Shown here: piece by piece, positions 1-11,060 of the stretch
Position numbering within the stretch: position 1 is the stretch's first letter
How the letters are laid out: each line of letters opens with the position of its first letter
Assembly: GCA_028386065.3 (NCBI GenBank)
Contig: JAKUCV010000247.1
Coordinates: forward strand, 162,336-226,335
From: Turnera subulata
Lineage: Eukaryota; Streptophyta; Magnoliopsida; Malpighiales; Passifloraceae
Direction of reading: 5' to 3'
Length of the DNA stretch: 64,000 bases
The notes under the pieces: model-generated
The model's database searches: none
The model's input: only the letters and a program-made list of their open reading frames with translations
Told to the model about the DNA's origin: nothing
Translations under genes and position numbers: made by a program

Positions 1-3000
1 GAAGCAGCTCCCGCCGCTAACACTGCTGATGCATTATTGGCGTGTCTGGCTAATAGTGTAGTACCGGAAGATGAAGACCCTGCTGTAGGGGAAGTGGCAC
101 ACTTACTCTCCACAACCCCGACTGTGCATCCCTCGCAGTAGGCATTTGAAGTACTCCAGCGTCCAGCAGCCGACGCTGCCAAACCAGTGGGCGTTCCAGC
201 GGTGGAATTGAAACCACTTCTACCCCACCTCAGGTATGATTTTCTTGGCCCTAATAATACTTTTCCTATTATTATTAGTGCTAACCTTTCTGTAGGTGAG
301 AGAGATGCTTTGGTAATTGTCTTCAAGTAGCACCGCGCTGCTATTTGGTACACTATTGATGATATCAAGGGAATCAATCCTTCCCACTGCATGCATCGCA
401 TCCCACTAGAGGAGGGATGCAAAGCAACGGTTGAGCATCAGAGGAGGCTCAACGAGAATATGAAGGAGGTGGTCAAGAAGAAAATCCTTAAACTTCTTGA
501 CGTTGGGATCATTTATCCCATCTCGGGTAGCCTGTGGGTGAGCCCTATTCACGTGGTGCCTAAAAAGGGAAGGATGACAGTGGTCCGTAATGATAGTAAT
601 GAGCTTATCCCTACCCGTACAGTGACGGGGTGGCGTATGTGTATTGACTACCGCAAGCTTAACAGCGCCACCCGTAAGGACCACTTCCCCCTTCCTTTCA
701 TTGATTAGATGCTTGAGCGCCTTGCCAAGCATTCCCACTTCTATTATTTGGATGGGTACTCCGGTTTCTTTCAGATTCCCATCCATCCTAATGACCAGGG
801 GAAAACTGCTTTCACTTGCCCATACGGTACGTTTGCATACAAGCGCATGCCCTTTGGTTTATGTAATGCGCCTGCTACTTTTCAGCGTTGCATGATGAGC
901 ATATTTTCTGATTTCATCGAGCACATTATGGAGGTTTTTATTGATGATTTTTTCTGTTTATGGTATTTGATTTGATGATTATTTGAGAAATCTAACCAAG
1001 GTGCTGCAACGCTGTGAGGAGACTCGTTTGGTATTAAATTGGGAGAAGTGTCACTTCATGGTAACAGAAGGTATTGTACTGGGACATTTAGTCTCAGCAC
1101 GTGGAATTGAGGTGGATAAGGCTAAAATTGAAGTTATTGAGAAATTGCCTTTACCCACCAGTGTTAAAGCTGTTCGTAGTTTCCTTGGCCATGCTGGTTT
1201 CTATCGATGCTTTATTAAGGATTTCTCAAAGATTGCAAAGCCTTTGACGAACCTCCTTAATAAAGATGTCAACTTTGTATTTGATCAGTCTTGTGTAGAT
1301 GCCTTTTGCAGGTTGAAGCAGGCGCTGGTGACCGCACCGATCATGCAGCCCCTTGACTGGACACTGCCGTTTGAGATTATGACTGATGCCAGCGATCATG
1401 CTGTTGGTGCTGTGCCGGGACAGCGGAAAGATGGCAAGTTGCGTGCCATATATTATGCCAGCCACACCCTGGATGATGCCCAGCTCAACTACCCCACCAT
1501 TGAGAAGGAGCTGCTGGCAGTGGTATTTGCCATAGACAAATTCCGGTCCTATATTCTTGGGTCGAAGGTATTTGTCCACACTGATCATGCTGCCTTGAGG
1601 TACCTCTTGACCAAGAAGGAAGCCAAACCCCCACTTATTCGCTGGATTATACTCCTCCAAGAGTTCGACTTAGAGATAGTCGATAAAAAGGGGACCGAGA
1701 ATGTTGTGGCCGACCATCTCTCCCGGATTGTCCTATATCGGGGTTATTCGCCTCTGGATGCACCTCCTATCAATGATCAGCTCCCGGATGAGTATTTAGT
1801 GGTAGTAGTGTCCACTGTATGGGCAACCAGGGCCGCTGCTGAGATTTTTCGACCGGATTTTCCTTGGTATGCACCATATGTAAACTATATTGTCTGTGGC
1901 ATATTCTCACCTGATATCAGCTATTCCCAAAAGAAGAAATTTTTTTCTGATATCAAGCATTATTATTATGATGAGCCATATCTGTACAAGCGTTATGGGG
2001 ATAGCATAATTCGCAAGTGCCTACCGGAGGAGTCCCATAAGACGGTGATTGCTAACTGCCATCAGGCCCCTTATGGAGGACACTATGGAGCCCAAAAGAC
2101 AGCCATCAAGGTACTTCATTTCGGTTTTTTTTGGCCCACCATTTACAAAGGTGCAAGGGAGTTTGTGAAATCTTGTGACCGCTGCCAGCGCGCTGGGAGT
2201 ACTTCACAGCGCCATGAAGGTCCACAACAGGGGATGTTGTTTGTTGAGCCATTTGATGTGTGGGGTATCGACTTCATAGGTCCTTTTCCCTCTTCTAAGT
2301 CAAATCAGTACATCCTCGTCGCTGTTGACTACGTGACCAAGTGGGTTGAGGCCATTGCGTCTGCAACCAATGATGGCCCTGTTGTAACAAGGTTTTTGAA
2401 AAAGAATATCTTCACTAGATTCGGACTTCCAAGGGTTATCATCAGTGATGGAGGTTCTCACTTTTGCAACAGGTAGTTTGCAGCGCAGTTGAAGCAATAT
2501 GGGGTTTCTCATAGGGTTGCAACACCATATCATCCTCAGACCAATGGCCAAGTGGAAGTTTCTAATGGGGAGATCAAGCGTATCCTGAAGAAAACTGTTA
2601 GTGCCAACCGCAAGGACTGGTCTATGAAGCTGGATGATGCTCTGTGGGCATATCAGACAGCCTACAAGACTCCTATCGGCACAACGCCTTACAGGCTTGT
2701 GTATGGAAAGTCCTGCCACATTCCTGTTGAGTTGGAGCACAAAGCCTATTGGGCAATAAAGGCTTTGAACTTTGATGATAAAGTAGCGGGCGCTGCTAGG
2801 CAGCAGGAGCTCAATGAGATTGAAGAAATCCGCCTGGAGGCCTATGAAAATAATAAATTCTACAAGGAAAGGTTCAAGAGGTGGCATGATAGCAATATCA
2901 TTCGTAGGCAGTTCCGGGAGGGCGAAGCAGTGTTTCTGTTTAACTCCCGCCTGAAGCTGTTCCCTGGGAAACTTCGCTCTCGATGGACAGGGCCCTATAC

Positions 3001-3088
3001 AGTGGTGAGAGTGTTCCCACATGGTGCTGTTGAGGTTCAGAAGGGTGATGCACCACCTTTCAAGGTGAACCACCAGCGGCTTAACTAG
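1..3088 (+). pseudogene. pol: Athila-type pol polyprotein (RT, RNase H, integrase), decayed
   Basis: One reading frame can be followed from base 1, through breaks, to a stop at 3086-3088. Segment 1-390 is the linker before RT. RT runs from about 391 to 1200, with the catalytic box F-I-D-D at 937-948. RNase H follows, with the D-A-S-D signature near 1380-1400. Integrase has an intact HHCC finger (about 2060-2200) and D, D and E landmarks in WGIDF (about 2263), SDGG (about 2440) and NGQVE (about 2545). Breaks: TAG at 139-141, 328-330, 706-708 and 2474-2476; a single-T gain near 949-953 shifting frame 1 to frame 2; TGA at 968-970. Several stops stand where paralogues have Gln. The gene cannot make a full polyprotein. 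Codons otherwise still align with C and G, so decay is moderate. Confidence 0.9.
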
Positions 3089-3998
3089 TATTTTCCCGAT
3101 GCACCAGTGGATGAACCGACCACTGCTTCCCTAGCAGCACCCCCTGCTGAGTGACGTGCGTACCGTCCAGCCAACGGACGTTAAAGGCAGCGCTGCTCGG
3201 GAGGCTACCCGAGGTAAGTTTTAATTTGAGTACATCCCTTTAGTTTTATTTTTGTTGTTTTGTTTTTTCTGTTGTTCTGCAGTCCTAAAAAGTATAAAAA
3301 TCAGAAAAGCCATAAAGACAGGGACACTGTGATGGGAAGCAGCGGCATTGCTAGTGCAACACAACATATTCCGCAAACAGAGAAGCATTACTATCCTTTC
3401 TCTTGCAATTTATATTTGACAGCATGCACTGTATTTCATGACGTGTGTTATATTTGCTGTGTTTTGCTAAATGACCATCATACCCCTGCATTCATGCATT
3501 TTCATTCTCGAGAGTTCGCGCCAAAATTCAAGTTTGGGGGTATCTTCTTCTTCCCGGGACAAGAATGGGAACAGTGGCTAATTTTTACAGATCATTGGGA
3601 GCTGGGGCTGATTAATTGCAGAAAATTTGGAGATGTGATTTGGGATGGCCAAAAAATTTAGGAGCAGTGTTTCATGCCCACTTATGGCGGTTGATTGCCC
3701 ACTCCCACCAACATCCACCACCTTCCATTACTCCCCTCCTAAATTCCCTCCATCATACTCTCCACTTTCCAAAACCCACACCCAACTGCCACCCTCCCCC
3801 TTCCCTCACATCCCCTCCAGATTCACTCCCCCTACCCACACACTAACCCACGTCGCCGACCACACCTCCCAATCCCCTTCTTTCTCTCTCCTTTTCTTTT
3901 CCTTTATTTTCCTTTCTTTTCTTTCTTTCTCCTTCACCAACCCAACACACCCTCCCCCAAACCCCTAAATCCCTAAATTCCTCTCCCACACCATCACC
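3089..3998 (+). other. Non-coding interval between pol and third ORF of A (leader region)
   Basis: No credible gene is present; small ORFs here look like chance frames in CT-rich DNA. It contains a GGGAGGCTACCCGAGG block (about 3199-3214) that B and G also carry just after pol, a perfect palindrome GCAGCGCTGC at 3187-3196, a TATA-like TATAAAAA near 3292, a polypurine-like tract CAAGTTTGGGGG near 3528-3540, and from about 3690 a pyrimidine-rich leader up to an ATG in strong plant context (ACCATGGCC at 3999). The arrangement resembles a 5' untranslated leader with its own promoter, but transcription is not shown. Confidence 0.5.
3214..3282 (+). other. Candidate intron between pol and third ORF
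   Basis: A canonical donor, GAG/GTAAGT, lies at 3211-3219. It is followed by a T-rich stretch and an acceptor TTGTTCTGCAG ending at 3282. The 69-nt length is near the lower limit for plant introns. A similar donor after a GGAGGCAACCC-like block is seen in B (donor at 45736) and G (about 23893, - strand), and a donor after a less similar block in C (57522, - strand). Spliced third-ORF transcripts are known for BAGY-2, an Athila-clade element of barley. Splicing here is inferred from the motif only. Confidence 0.35.
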
Positions 3999-5567
3999 AT
4001 GGCCGGCGACCCTACCACTCCCTTCCATACCCCTCCCTCTTCCCTTGCCACCTCCCACCACCACCACGAAACCACACTTGCCACACACACAACCGTGGCC
4101 GACACCAACCCCATGACCGCCACCGCCTCTTTCCCTCCACCACCGGCAGATGACGATGTCCTCCGCCACCCAAACCTCGTGGACGACATCCTCCCCCTCC
4201 CGTGGCACCAGTCTTACTCCCCACCCCCTATGACCGACCTTGGCCGACCCTCCCCGACCCATTCCGGCTCCTCCTCTACTCCGAGCGAGCCGACACCGCT
4301 GCCAGCTCGCCGAACCAGACCCACTACCGGCGCTGACTACGTGGACCTGGAGGACCCAAATACCCCCATCTCCACCGTGTCCCCCATCCCCTACCCTGCC
4401 CGACGCAGCGGCCGGAGCGCGACGCAGTAGGCATCTTTGGCCAGCCGCGCTGCTGCTGCCAAAGCCAAACGGGACGGAAAGCGGCCCGGTACTTCCTCTC
4501 CTCCGCCTCCAAAACGACGCAGCAGGGCCCGATCACCAGCCTCCTCTCGCAGCGTCCGTAGCCGCAGCGCTGCTGACAATGAGGATGATTCCGGGGCAGC
4601 GAATCCTCCTCCTCCCCCTATGATTCTTTTTGTGCATGACCAACACCGCCTGCAACATTCTGAGCAGGCCGAGAAGGAAGTTCTAAACTCCTGATTCTTC
4701 GACCCCGCCACTGCTGTCGCCTATAAGTGGGTACCTTTGATTGATGAGCTATTAGAGGCTGTTGGGTGGAAGCAGTTTTCGGTGATGAAGGAGTACAGTT
4801 ATGCCGCCTTGACTCTGGAGCTTTATGAGAGTTTCAAGCTGATTGATGCCAACAGCGACACTGGTGAGCCGGAGCAGATTTCTTACCGGCTTGAGAACAG
4901 GACACACATTGTGACGCTGCAGGAGTTTAATGCTATGTTTGGGTTTACCGATGACGGTTTGATGGAGGCTCCTGAGGAGTATGATGCTGCGGCTGTTTGG
5001 GCGGAGTATTCCACTGACCCGCTGCCTTACAATCCCTCTCGATCCCCGGGCACTGCTTTGAAGGACCCAGTGTTGCGCTATGTGCATAATGTCTTGGTTC
5101 GCACTATCTTTTGTCGGGAGAGCAGCAAGACAGTGGTGACTGCCGAGGCACTTTTATTCCTTTGGTGTTTTGTCAACCGCTACCGAGTTAACACTGTGCA
5201 CTTTATTTCTGGCCGGTTCCATCATCACTTGTCCCAAACCTATTTGGGCTGCTCCGGGTTCATCACTGCTCTAGCCACGCACTTTCAGGTCGATCTCTCT
5301 CGCTACCGAGTGCTAGATGAGGTTGTTACTTGCAGCCCCAGCGCGACTGCTAAGTTCCTTGGCCATTGGGACCCTAATAGGAGGAAGAAGGAGGCTGCCT
5401 CTACTTCTGGTGCATCAGCAGCGCCCACTGCTGAGGAGTTTCAAGCGCTGCAGCAGCATTTTGGCGCCCGCATGACTTCTATGCAGACTGCACATGATGA
5501 GCAGTTCCACTTGCTGCACGGTCTTCTCCTCTCCATCCAGGAGCAGCTGCCGCCCAAGGCCCCGTGA
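3999..5567 (+). pseudogene. Third (env-like / ATHILA ORF-1 type) ORF of element A, two internal stops
   Basis: One frame runs 523 codons from the ATG at 3999 (context ACCATGGCC) to the stop at 5565-5567, interrupted by TAG at 4428-4430 and TGA at 4692-4694. The N-terminal 230 or so residues are Pro/Ser/Thr/Ala-rich with basic patches. The C-terminal half (from about 4737) holds the conserved globular ATHILA ORF-1 type region, with a pattern shared with G (DPVLRYVHNVLVRTIFCR here, NALRYLHRVLVHSFFGR in G). It ends in a Gln-rich, coiled-coil-like segment. I see no signal peptide or clear membrane anchor, so the name env-like rests on position, not on evidence of envelope function. Function is unknown. 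Confidence 0.8.
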
Positions 5568-6520
5568 TGCGATTTGGCTTGGCTCTCGGGATTTGCATTT
5601 CACGTTTCTTTTTAGCATGTTTATTTCTGTTCTTTTCTTTTCCTTTGGACATGGTTTGGGGGGCTGTCTCCCTTTTTGTTATGTTCTTGTGTTTTTGTTG
5701 TTGGTGCTAAATTTCTGCCCCAGTGAGGACACTGTGGCTTTCAAGTTTGGGCGAGGCAGAAATTAGCATTTCTTTGTTTGTGCTTCGTTTATGCATTGTG
5801 TTGCTCTGGCCAAAATGACTTGTGTTGTGTATGCTGTTGGTTTTTATATGCATTTTCTCGACTTATTCGCTGATGCAGTAACTGACAGCGCTGCTGCTTA
5901 CTTGCTGTTTTCGATTCCTGGTTATTTTAAACATTCGATTTTGGCTCGTTTTAAGCTAAGCTTAGTCTATGTAGGATGAGAAATTGAATTCAGCACTGTA
6001 ATCATGCCCCATTGAGGTAACAAGTGCCAAACTTTTCTTTAAAATTGGGCAGTACCTGTTGTTAGCTATTTTAGAACCGACTCTTATTTATCTTTCGAGG
6101 CGAAATTTTTATCATCTTGGCATATTTAAGGTTGTGATATAGGCATTGTTTGATGAGCTTAATTTGACTTTATCCTACCTATATCGTTATTTCCTTTGAC
6201 AACCCCGTTTGAGCCAAGGTTGATGGTCCATTTTCTTTGATATTACCCACATCATCACACCTCAGCTTTTTGAGCCTTGCACGACCATCATGGTGCTTTT
6301 TAAAGCACACTGTTCTTTAAATTTCAGCCCGACCCTGTCTGCTTGCCTTCCTAGTTCTAATTTTTAGTGTGACAGTGTTGAGGCAGCGTCGCTGCTAGGT
6401 GAAAAAGATCGAGTTTGACAAAATTGTTGAATGGAGCTTGCTAATTCAATGACATGGAGATTTGTAATATGCTATTGTAAGATCAAGGGAGTTTAATAAA
6501 AAAGGGGTACATGAAAAAAA
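5568..6520 (+). other. 3' non-coding tail of element A
   Basis: There is no credible gene. Recognisable parts are a polypurine-like CAAGTTTGGGCGAGG near 5742-5756, the family motif as GACAGCGCTGCTG at about 5884-5897, a variant GCAGCGTCGCTGC at about 6383-6395, and an A/G-rich stretch near 6500-6530. Tails of this kind lie between the third ORF and the 3' LTR in B, C and G as well. The tail ends at or shortly after 6520, where E begins. Confidence 0.6.
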
Positions 6521-6599
6521 AAAGAGAAAATCAAAATCAAAAGTGAAAAGAGGTACCCATTATGCTCCCTTGAAAATTTTTTGCTCACATTTTCTCCTA

Positions 6600-7043
6600 T
6601 ATTCAAATTGTGCTCCAGTATTCTGGTTTTTCTTGGTATATGTGCTCCAGTATTCTGGTTTTTCTTACTCTTGTGGATAAGCTTGCGTAGATATTTTTCA
6701 TAGAACATTCTAGGCCTTGTAATCTCCACCATTGAATCATTGATCATTCTAGAAGAGCAATCCTAGCCATCCACTAAGGAGGGGGATTTGCCTATATAAA
6801 GGGGAGGGCTTCTCATTTGTAATCATCATATACTCTTTGTACACACACTTGAGCTTTGTATACTTGTGGGAAGTAATACAATTGGGTTTATTCCTTCCAA
6901 ACACTTGCTTGCTCTCTTGTTGTCTTTCACTTGTTCTTTCTCCAAGTGCTTTCATTGGTGCAAGGCTGATTTAGGCTTGAGTTTGAGTGAAAATTGGCTA
7001 AGTACCGCACGGGCTAGCATTCCAAAACTCAAAGTCCGTGACA
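6600..7043 (+). repeat. Partial 5' LTR of E with TATA box, followed by a degenerate PBS
   Basis: A clear TATA box (TATATAAA) lies at 6793-6800, followed by a transcribed-leader-like sequence. The LTR appears to end in CCGTGACA at 7043. The next bases (about 7046-7062, GTAACGGAGC core) resemble a weakened primer site for initiator tRNA-Met, and gag starts at 7088. The matching LTR start (expected TGTCACGG) is not found upstream, so the 5' end is missing or too diverged. A 25-bp segment beginning GTGCTCCAGTATTCTGG is duplicated near 6610 and 6648. The left limit given is approximate. Confidence 0.5.
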
Positions 7044-7087
7044 GTTTGTAACGGAGCAAAGGTTTTGTGTGCTTGGGAATAGAGGAG

Positions 7088-7517
7088 ATGGCTTCACCAA
7101 GTGAGCAAGTCATGGTTAGTGGTGTGGAGGAGGAGCATGTTCCGAGGGAGGAACAACGTCCTACCAAGGGTGGCAAGAAGGCTTCTAGCGAGAAGACCGT
7201 GGACAGGGATCGTCTAGCCGAAGTGGAGCAAAGACCAGCCCGGGTATCCCTTACTTTGGTGGACGTGGCCGACAAAGTTGATAAGCATGACCGACGCATC
7301 GAGGAGCTCGAGTCGGGGGACCAAGAGGAGCTTCGTGGGGAGATGGAAGGTGCCCTCAACATTGTCGTAGACTCATTCAAGATGGAGCTTGAAGAGTTTA
7401 AGTCTCAGCAAGACACTATCCTAGCCCAACTTGCTACCGTCATGGAGGACATTCAAGAACTCAAGGGGGAGTTCACCGTGTACAAGAGGGTCGTCACACT
7501 AGGGAGTGTGGTGGTGT
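7088..7517 (+). pseudogene. gag: Chromovirus gag, N-terminal part, cut by copia insertion J
   Basis: The frame opens at ATG 7088-7090 (MASPSEQ). About 143 residues are visible before the J insertion at 7518. The product is acidic and Lys/Glu-rich with a heptad-like region in its second half (ADKVDKHDRRIEELE), as often seen at the N-terminus of chromovirus Gag. Reading past 7517 gives only a few residues of J before a stop. The remainder of gag resumes at 10185 after J. Gag forms the virus-like particle in family members. Confidence 0.7.
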
Positions 7518-7620
7518 TGTTGAAATATTAAAAGGAGGAGAGAGTATTTTTATTGTAACAAAATAACATCAAAGTAAGCATATCTTTTCAATGCATATAC
7601 TCCATAAACACCTGTTACAC

Positions 7621-10034
7621 AGGTTGCATTGTGGCCACCCTGAGCCACACCCTCTGGTAACCCTTTGGTTCCAGCCCTTACTACAACCTTAAAATAAAAC
7701 ATACATTAACACGACATATATTAGAAGGAGGAGAGAGTATTTTTATTGTAACAGGATAACACCAAAGCAAGCATATCTTTTGAATGCATACACTCCATAA
7801 ACACCTATTACATAGGTTGCATTGTGGCCACCCTGAGCCACACCCTCTGGTAACCCTTTGGTTCCAGCCCTTACTGATGTACATGAAATTACACACATTT
7901 TACAGCGCACACTGTTGACTTTTGGTCTTGCATTCATTCATTATTCATGCATTTAGGTATCAAATCACCTCTTTTTTAGTCACAACTATCTTTCATCATC
8001 CTCGGTTGCTCTCAGGTGCAATTTGGCAAAATTTAGAGCTTAATTGGCAATTTTTCGATCAGCAGCACCGCTGCTTGTAGAAATAGTCCAGGCAGTTAGC
8101 AGCGCCGCTATCGGCAAGGAAATTTCGGCTCAGCCTATTATTTTGGACGATTTGTACCTACAATCTAGGAGAATCAAGAGGATGCACATGGACACTCCCT
8201 CTTTGGAAAGAAGTTTATTTTTGCCACTTTTATGAAGATTACTTATTCTCCAAGACTTAGGGTTTTAATTGAAGACTTGAGCATATAAATTGAGAAGAGA
8301 CAAAACCCTAAGGGAGGTTGGCTACAGCATGGAAGTAGGCAAAGAATTCTGATGGCTAGAAGAAAAGCGATTTGTTTTAGGGTTTTAATTGTAATTTCGA
8401 CAACACTTTTTCTTTGTTTTTACCTTTCTCCATGAACTAATTCTTCTATCTAGGTTCAAGGGATGTAGCTATAGATTTGATGTTTATTCTATGATTTAGT
8501 TCCTGGTTTCTTTTAATTTGTTCTTGCCTTGATTTGATATAGAGAGCTTAATAGTGTCTGCGGCCTGATCACCCTCATACACTTCTTAGACGCCTTAGTG
8601 ATGCACCTAACGGAGAAACTAAGAACATAGAGAGCTTTAGGGTTAGTTGAGGATAACAACCCTGGCACAACAGCACTACGCCCTAGAAAAGAGCTTCATT
8701 GACGAAAGCAGGTTGTTCCAGAACTAGGGTAGGTTTGTATCTACATGTGACAGTAGTTACAAACACCTTAGGTCAGGTAGGCCCTTCAAGGTAGGCGAAT
8801 TAGAGCACCAAAATACAGAATTGTAGTTAGACAGCGGCACTGTAGTGAACCTCGGACAACCTAGGTTTCCATCCACTGAGTTTCCTACCTGATCGACATC
8901 CCTCTCTTCTTTCCTCTGAACTGTTTGCGTGATCTATTCTGTTTCACTCTCCTTTATTTCCTGCTATTTACTTTATTTGTCTTTTATATTTCAGATCGCT
9001 AATCTCAAATCTCTATTGGTTGTTTATTTTTACTATTTATAGTCTGATCGATTGAAAGCCTGAGGTCACTATTGTTTCGCAGTCCCTGTGATTTTACCTT
9101 GTTTACTGCAGCAATGCTGTGCACTTGCAGCCGGTTTTGCACGAACACTTACTACAACCTTAAAATAAAACGTACATTAACAGGACATATATATAGACAT
9201 CCTAACAATAACTACCAATAACTTCTATCAATCTTATCACAAATACAAATCTAACATGTAGCAGTTTCTTAAAATATTACAACAAATCAAAATCATTATT
9301 TTCAACACTCCTCCTTGATTTTGATGTTGTAGACATACATAACATTTATCAAGTCTTGCCAAGCTCCTCCTGCGTTGTAGAGCTTTCTTGTTTCTCTGAA
9401 ACACAACACAGCTTTCTTTCCTTGACATGACTTCAGCAAACTCTGTGGAAGATGATGTGGAATGACTTCATGCATAAGTTGTAGACTTGTGTCTTGTCAT
9501 ATATCATGCCCAAGCAATTGGCATCTTTCACAACACATCATTCACAACATACTAGGTTGCATTGTAACAGTCCTTTAGTCACATCAGACAACCCCTTTTC
9601 ATCTTTTGGTTACAGATATGATAACCCCATTTTTTCACAACATAGTATCCACCATGTTGGCATTTTTTTTTCTCACAACATAGTATCTGTAGTCTATGCT
9701 GTCATTTTTTTTTCTTCACACTCTCAGGTCCCTCAAGATATAAGCTCCGCTACCACTGTTGTTGTATTTTTTAAAAAAATATATTTGAGGAGGAGAGAGT
9801 ATTTATTTTGTAAAAGGATAACACCAAAGCAAGCATATCTTTTCAATGCATATACTTCATAAACACCTGTTACACAGGCTGCATTGTGGCCACCCTGAGC
9901 CACACCCTCTGGTAACCCTTTGGTTCCAGCCCTTACTACAACCTTCACAATACTTATGTTACACCAGGTTGCAGTGTGGCCACCCTGAGCCACATCCTCT
10001 GGTACCCTTTTGGTTCCAGCACTTACAACAACCT
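7621..10034. repeat. Four copies of a ~70-bp repeat inside the J LTRs
   Basis: A segment beginning AGGTTGCATTGTGGCCACCC and ending CCAGCCCTTACTACAACCTT occurs at about 7621-7690, 7814-7874 (resuming after the solo LTR at 9148-9161), 9876-9946 and 9966-10034. Each LTR holds two copies, spaced about 193 bp apart in the left LTR and about 90 bp in the right, so the LTR carries an internal duplication that has diverged in length. The solo LTR 7875-9147 entered at the CTTAC inside the second copy. Confidence 0.75.
7875..9147 (+). repeat. Solo LTR of Athila type, probably family A, with CTTAC target duplication
   Basis: Perfect 5-bp duplications CTTAC flank it (7870-7874 and 9148-9152). It starts TGATG and ends ACA. 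The layout near the start (AGGTGCAATTTGGCAAAATT near 8014) parallels the B LTR (AGGTGCATTTCGACCAATTT near 40909), and CTGTGCACTTGCAG near the 3' end is shared with the B LTR. It carries the family-A motif as AGCAGCACCGCTGCT (about 8061) and AGCAGCGCCGCT (about 8099). A solo LTR is the product of LTR-LTR recombination that removed the body. It sits in J, inside E, inside A. Confidence 0.85.
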
Positions 10035-10184
10035 TAAAATTAAATGTACATTGACAGGATATATATATAGACATCCTAACAATAACTACCAATAACTTCT
10101 ATCAACCTTATCGCAAATACAAATCTAACTGCATGTAGCAGTTTCTTAAAATATTACAACAAATCAAAATCATTATTTTCAACA

Positions 10185-11060
10185 GGTGGTTACCACGGAG
10201 CCAAGGCTTGATGCGCCAAAGCCGAAGGTTTATGATGGGGCTCGCAATGCAAGGGAGCTTGACAACTTCCTCTTCAATTATGAGTACTACTTTGATGGTG
10301 CGGGTATCGGGGATGATGCCAAGAAGGTGAGCACCACGTCCCTCTACCTTAGTGACACGGCAATGCTTTGGTGGAGACGTAGGTATGCCGATATTAAGAG
10401 AGGCACGACTCGGATTGATACATGGGCTGATTTCAAGCGAGAGATCAAGGCTCAATTCTACCCGCAAAATGTGGAGTTGGAGGCACGTGGGAAGCTTTGG
10501 CGGCTTACTCACAAGAGCAATATTCGGGAGTATGTGAAGGAATTCATGGAGTTGTTGTTGGAGATACCCGACTTTCCCGACAAGGAGGCATTGTATGTTT
10601 TCTTGGATGGCCTACAAAATTGGGCCAAGTTGGAGCTGAAAAGTCGAGGCGTACAAGATCTCACCACCGCTATTGCCACGGCCGAATCCTTGGTGGAGTT
10701 CAAGAAGCCCGACACACCAAAGCCTAAAGGATCCAAGGAGCACAAGGGCAAAGGTGGGGGAGCACCTAGCTACCCCAAGGAAGCAAAGTAAGGCACCTCC
10801 AAGCCACCTTACAAGGGCAAGCCATTTAACAAGGGAGGAAAGTTTGGTGGTGACAAGGAAAGGAGAAGCTCATCAATACTGGGTGGTTCCTTTGTTCGGG
10901 TCAACACAAGGCGGTAGATTGTCCCGAGAGGAACAAGCTAGCCGCCCTCGTCCAAGGACAATAGAAGGAGACTACCGAGGATCCAATGGTGGGTGCCATG
11001 AGGCTACTTAATGCGGTGAAGGCTACCAACGAACGGACTAAGGTGGAGCACATGGGCTGA
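10185..11060 (+). pseudogene. gag: Chromovirus gag, capsid and zinc-knuckle part
   Basis: Frame 10186-10791 gives about 200 residues of the retrotransposon Gag capsid domain (landmarks KPKVYDG, MLWWRRRY, FKREIKAQFYP, LYVFLDGLQNWAK). A TAA stops it at 10789-10791. A one-frame shift later, a nucleocapsid knuckle of the chromovirus form C-X2-C-X3-H-X4-C is seen at about 10884-10920, with the first Cys replaced by Trp (TGG at 10884-10886). Stops follow at about 10960 and just before 11060. The gene is inactive. It joins upstream to 7088-7517, from which J separates it. Confidence 0.8.

Larger units (their letters stand above)
1..6520 (+). mobile_element. Element A: Athila-clade Ty3/gypsy retrotransposon, internal part, left end outside window
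   Basis: The order seen is pol (RT, RH, INT), a non-coding leader, a third env-like ORF and a long non-coding tail. This order, the F-x-D-D form of the RT active site and the third-ORF homology are typical of the Athila clade. Gag, PR and the 5' LTR lie left of the window. The tail can be matched by eye to the tails of B and G (for example the stretch reading CCCGTTTGAGCC near 6204 and CCCATTTGAGCC near 47166) until about 6520. The sequence then changes to that of chromovirus E. No A 3' LTR is reached, so E appears to sit inside A; the exact junction is not resolved. Confidence 0.85.
7518..10184 (-). mobile_element. Element J: copia-type LTR element, internally deleted, no ORF
   Basis: Ends are TGTTGAAA and TTTTCAACA, with flanks GGTGT (7513-7517) and GGTGG (10185-10189) as an imperfect 5-bp target duplication. 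Read on the - strand, the 5' LTR is 9760-10184 and the 3' LTR is 7518-9307, the latter enlarged by a solo LTR at 7875-9147. A PPT (AATCAAGGAGGAG on the - strand, about 9308-9322) precedes the 3' LTR. A PBS-like GTGGTAGCGGAGC (9744-9756, - strand) follows the 5' LTR. Only 452 bp of internal DNA remain, with a vestige of copia pol end (about 9310-9440, no usable frame). J is a defective passenger inside E gag. Confidence 0.8.

Noticed and set aside
3843..4262. Gly/Arg-rich - strand frames opposite 3843-4711
   Set aside because: They are shadows of the Pro-rich third ORF on the + strand; GC-rich codons leave the opposite frames open.
3999..5567. Calling the third ORF a true retroviral envelope gene
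   Set aside because: I see no signal peptide, cleavage site or membrane anchor in A, C or G; only the position is envelope-like.
6490..6545. A poly-A tail of a LINE or processed gene near 6515
   Set aside because: An A/G-rich stretch also occurs at the matching place in B (about 47397); no LINE coding or target duplication is seen.
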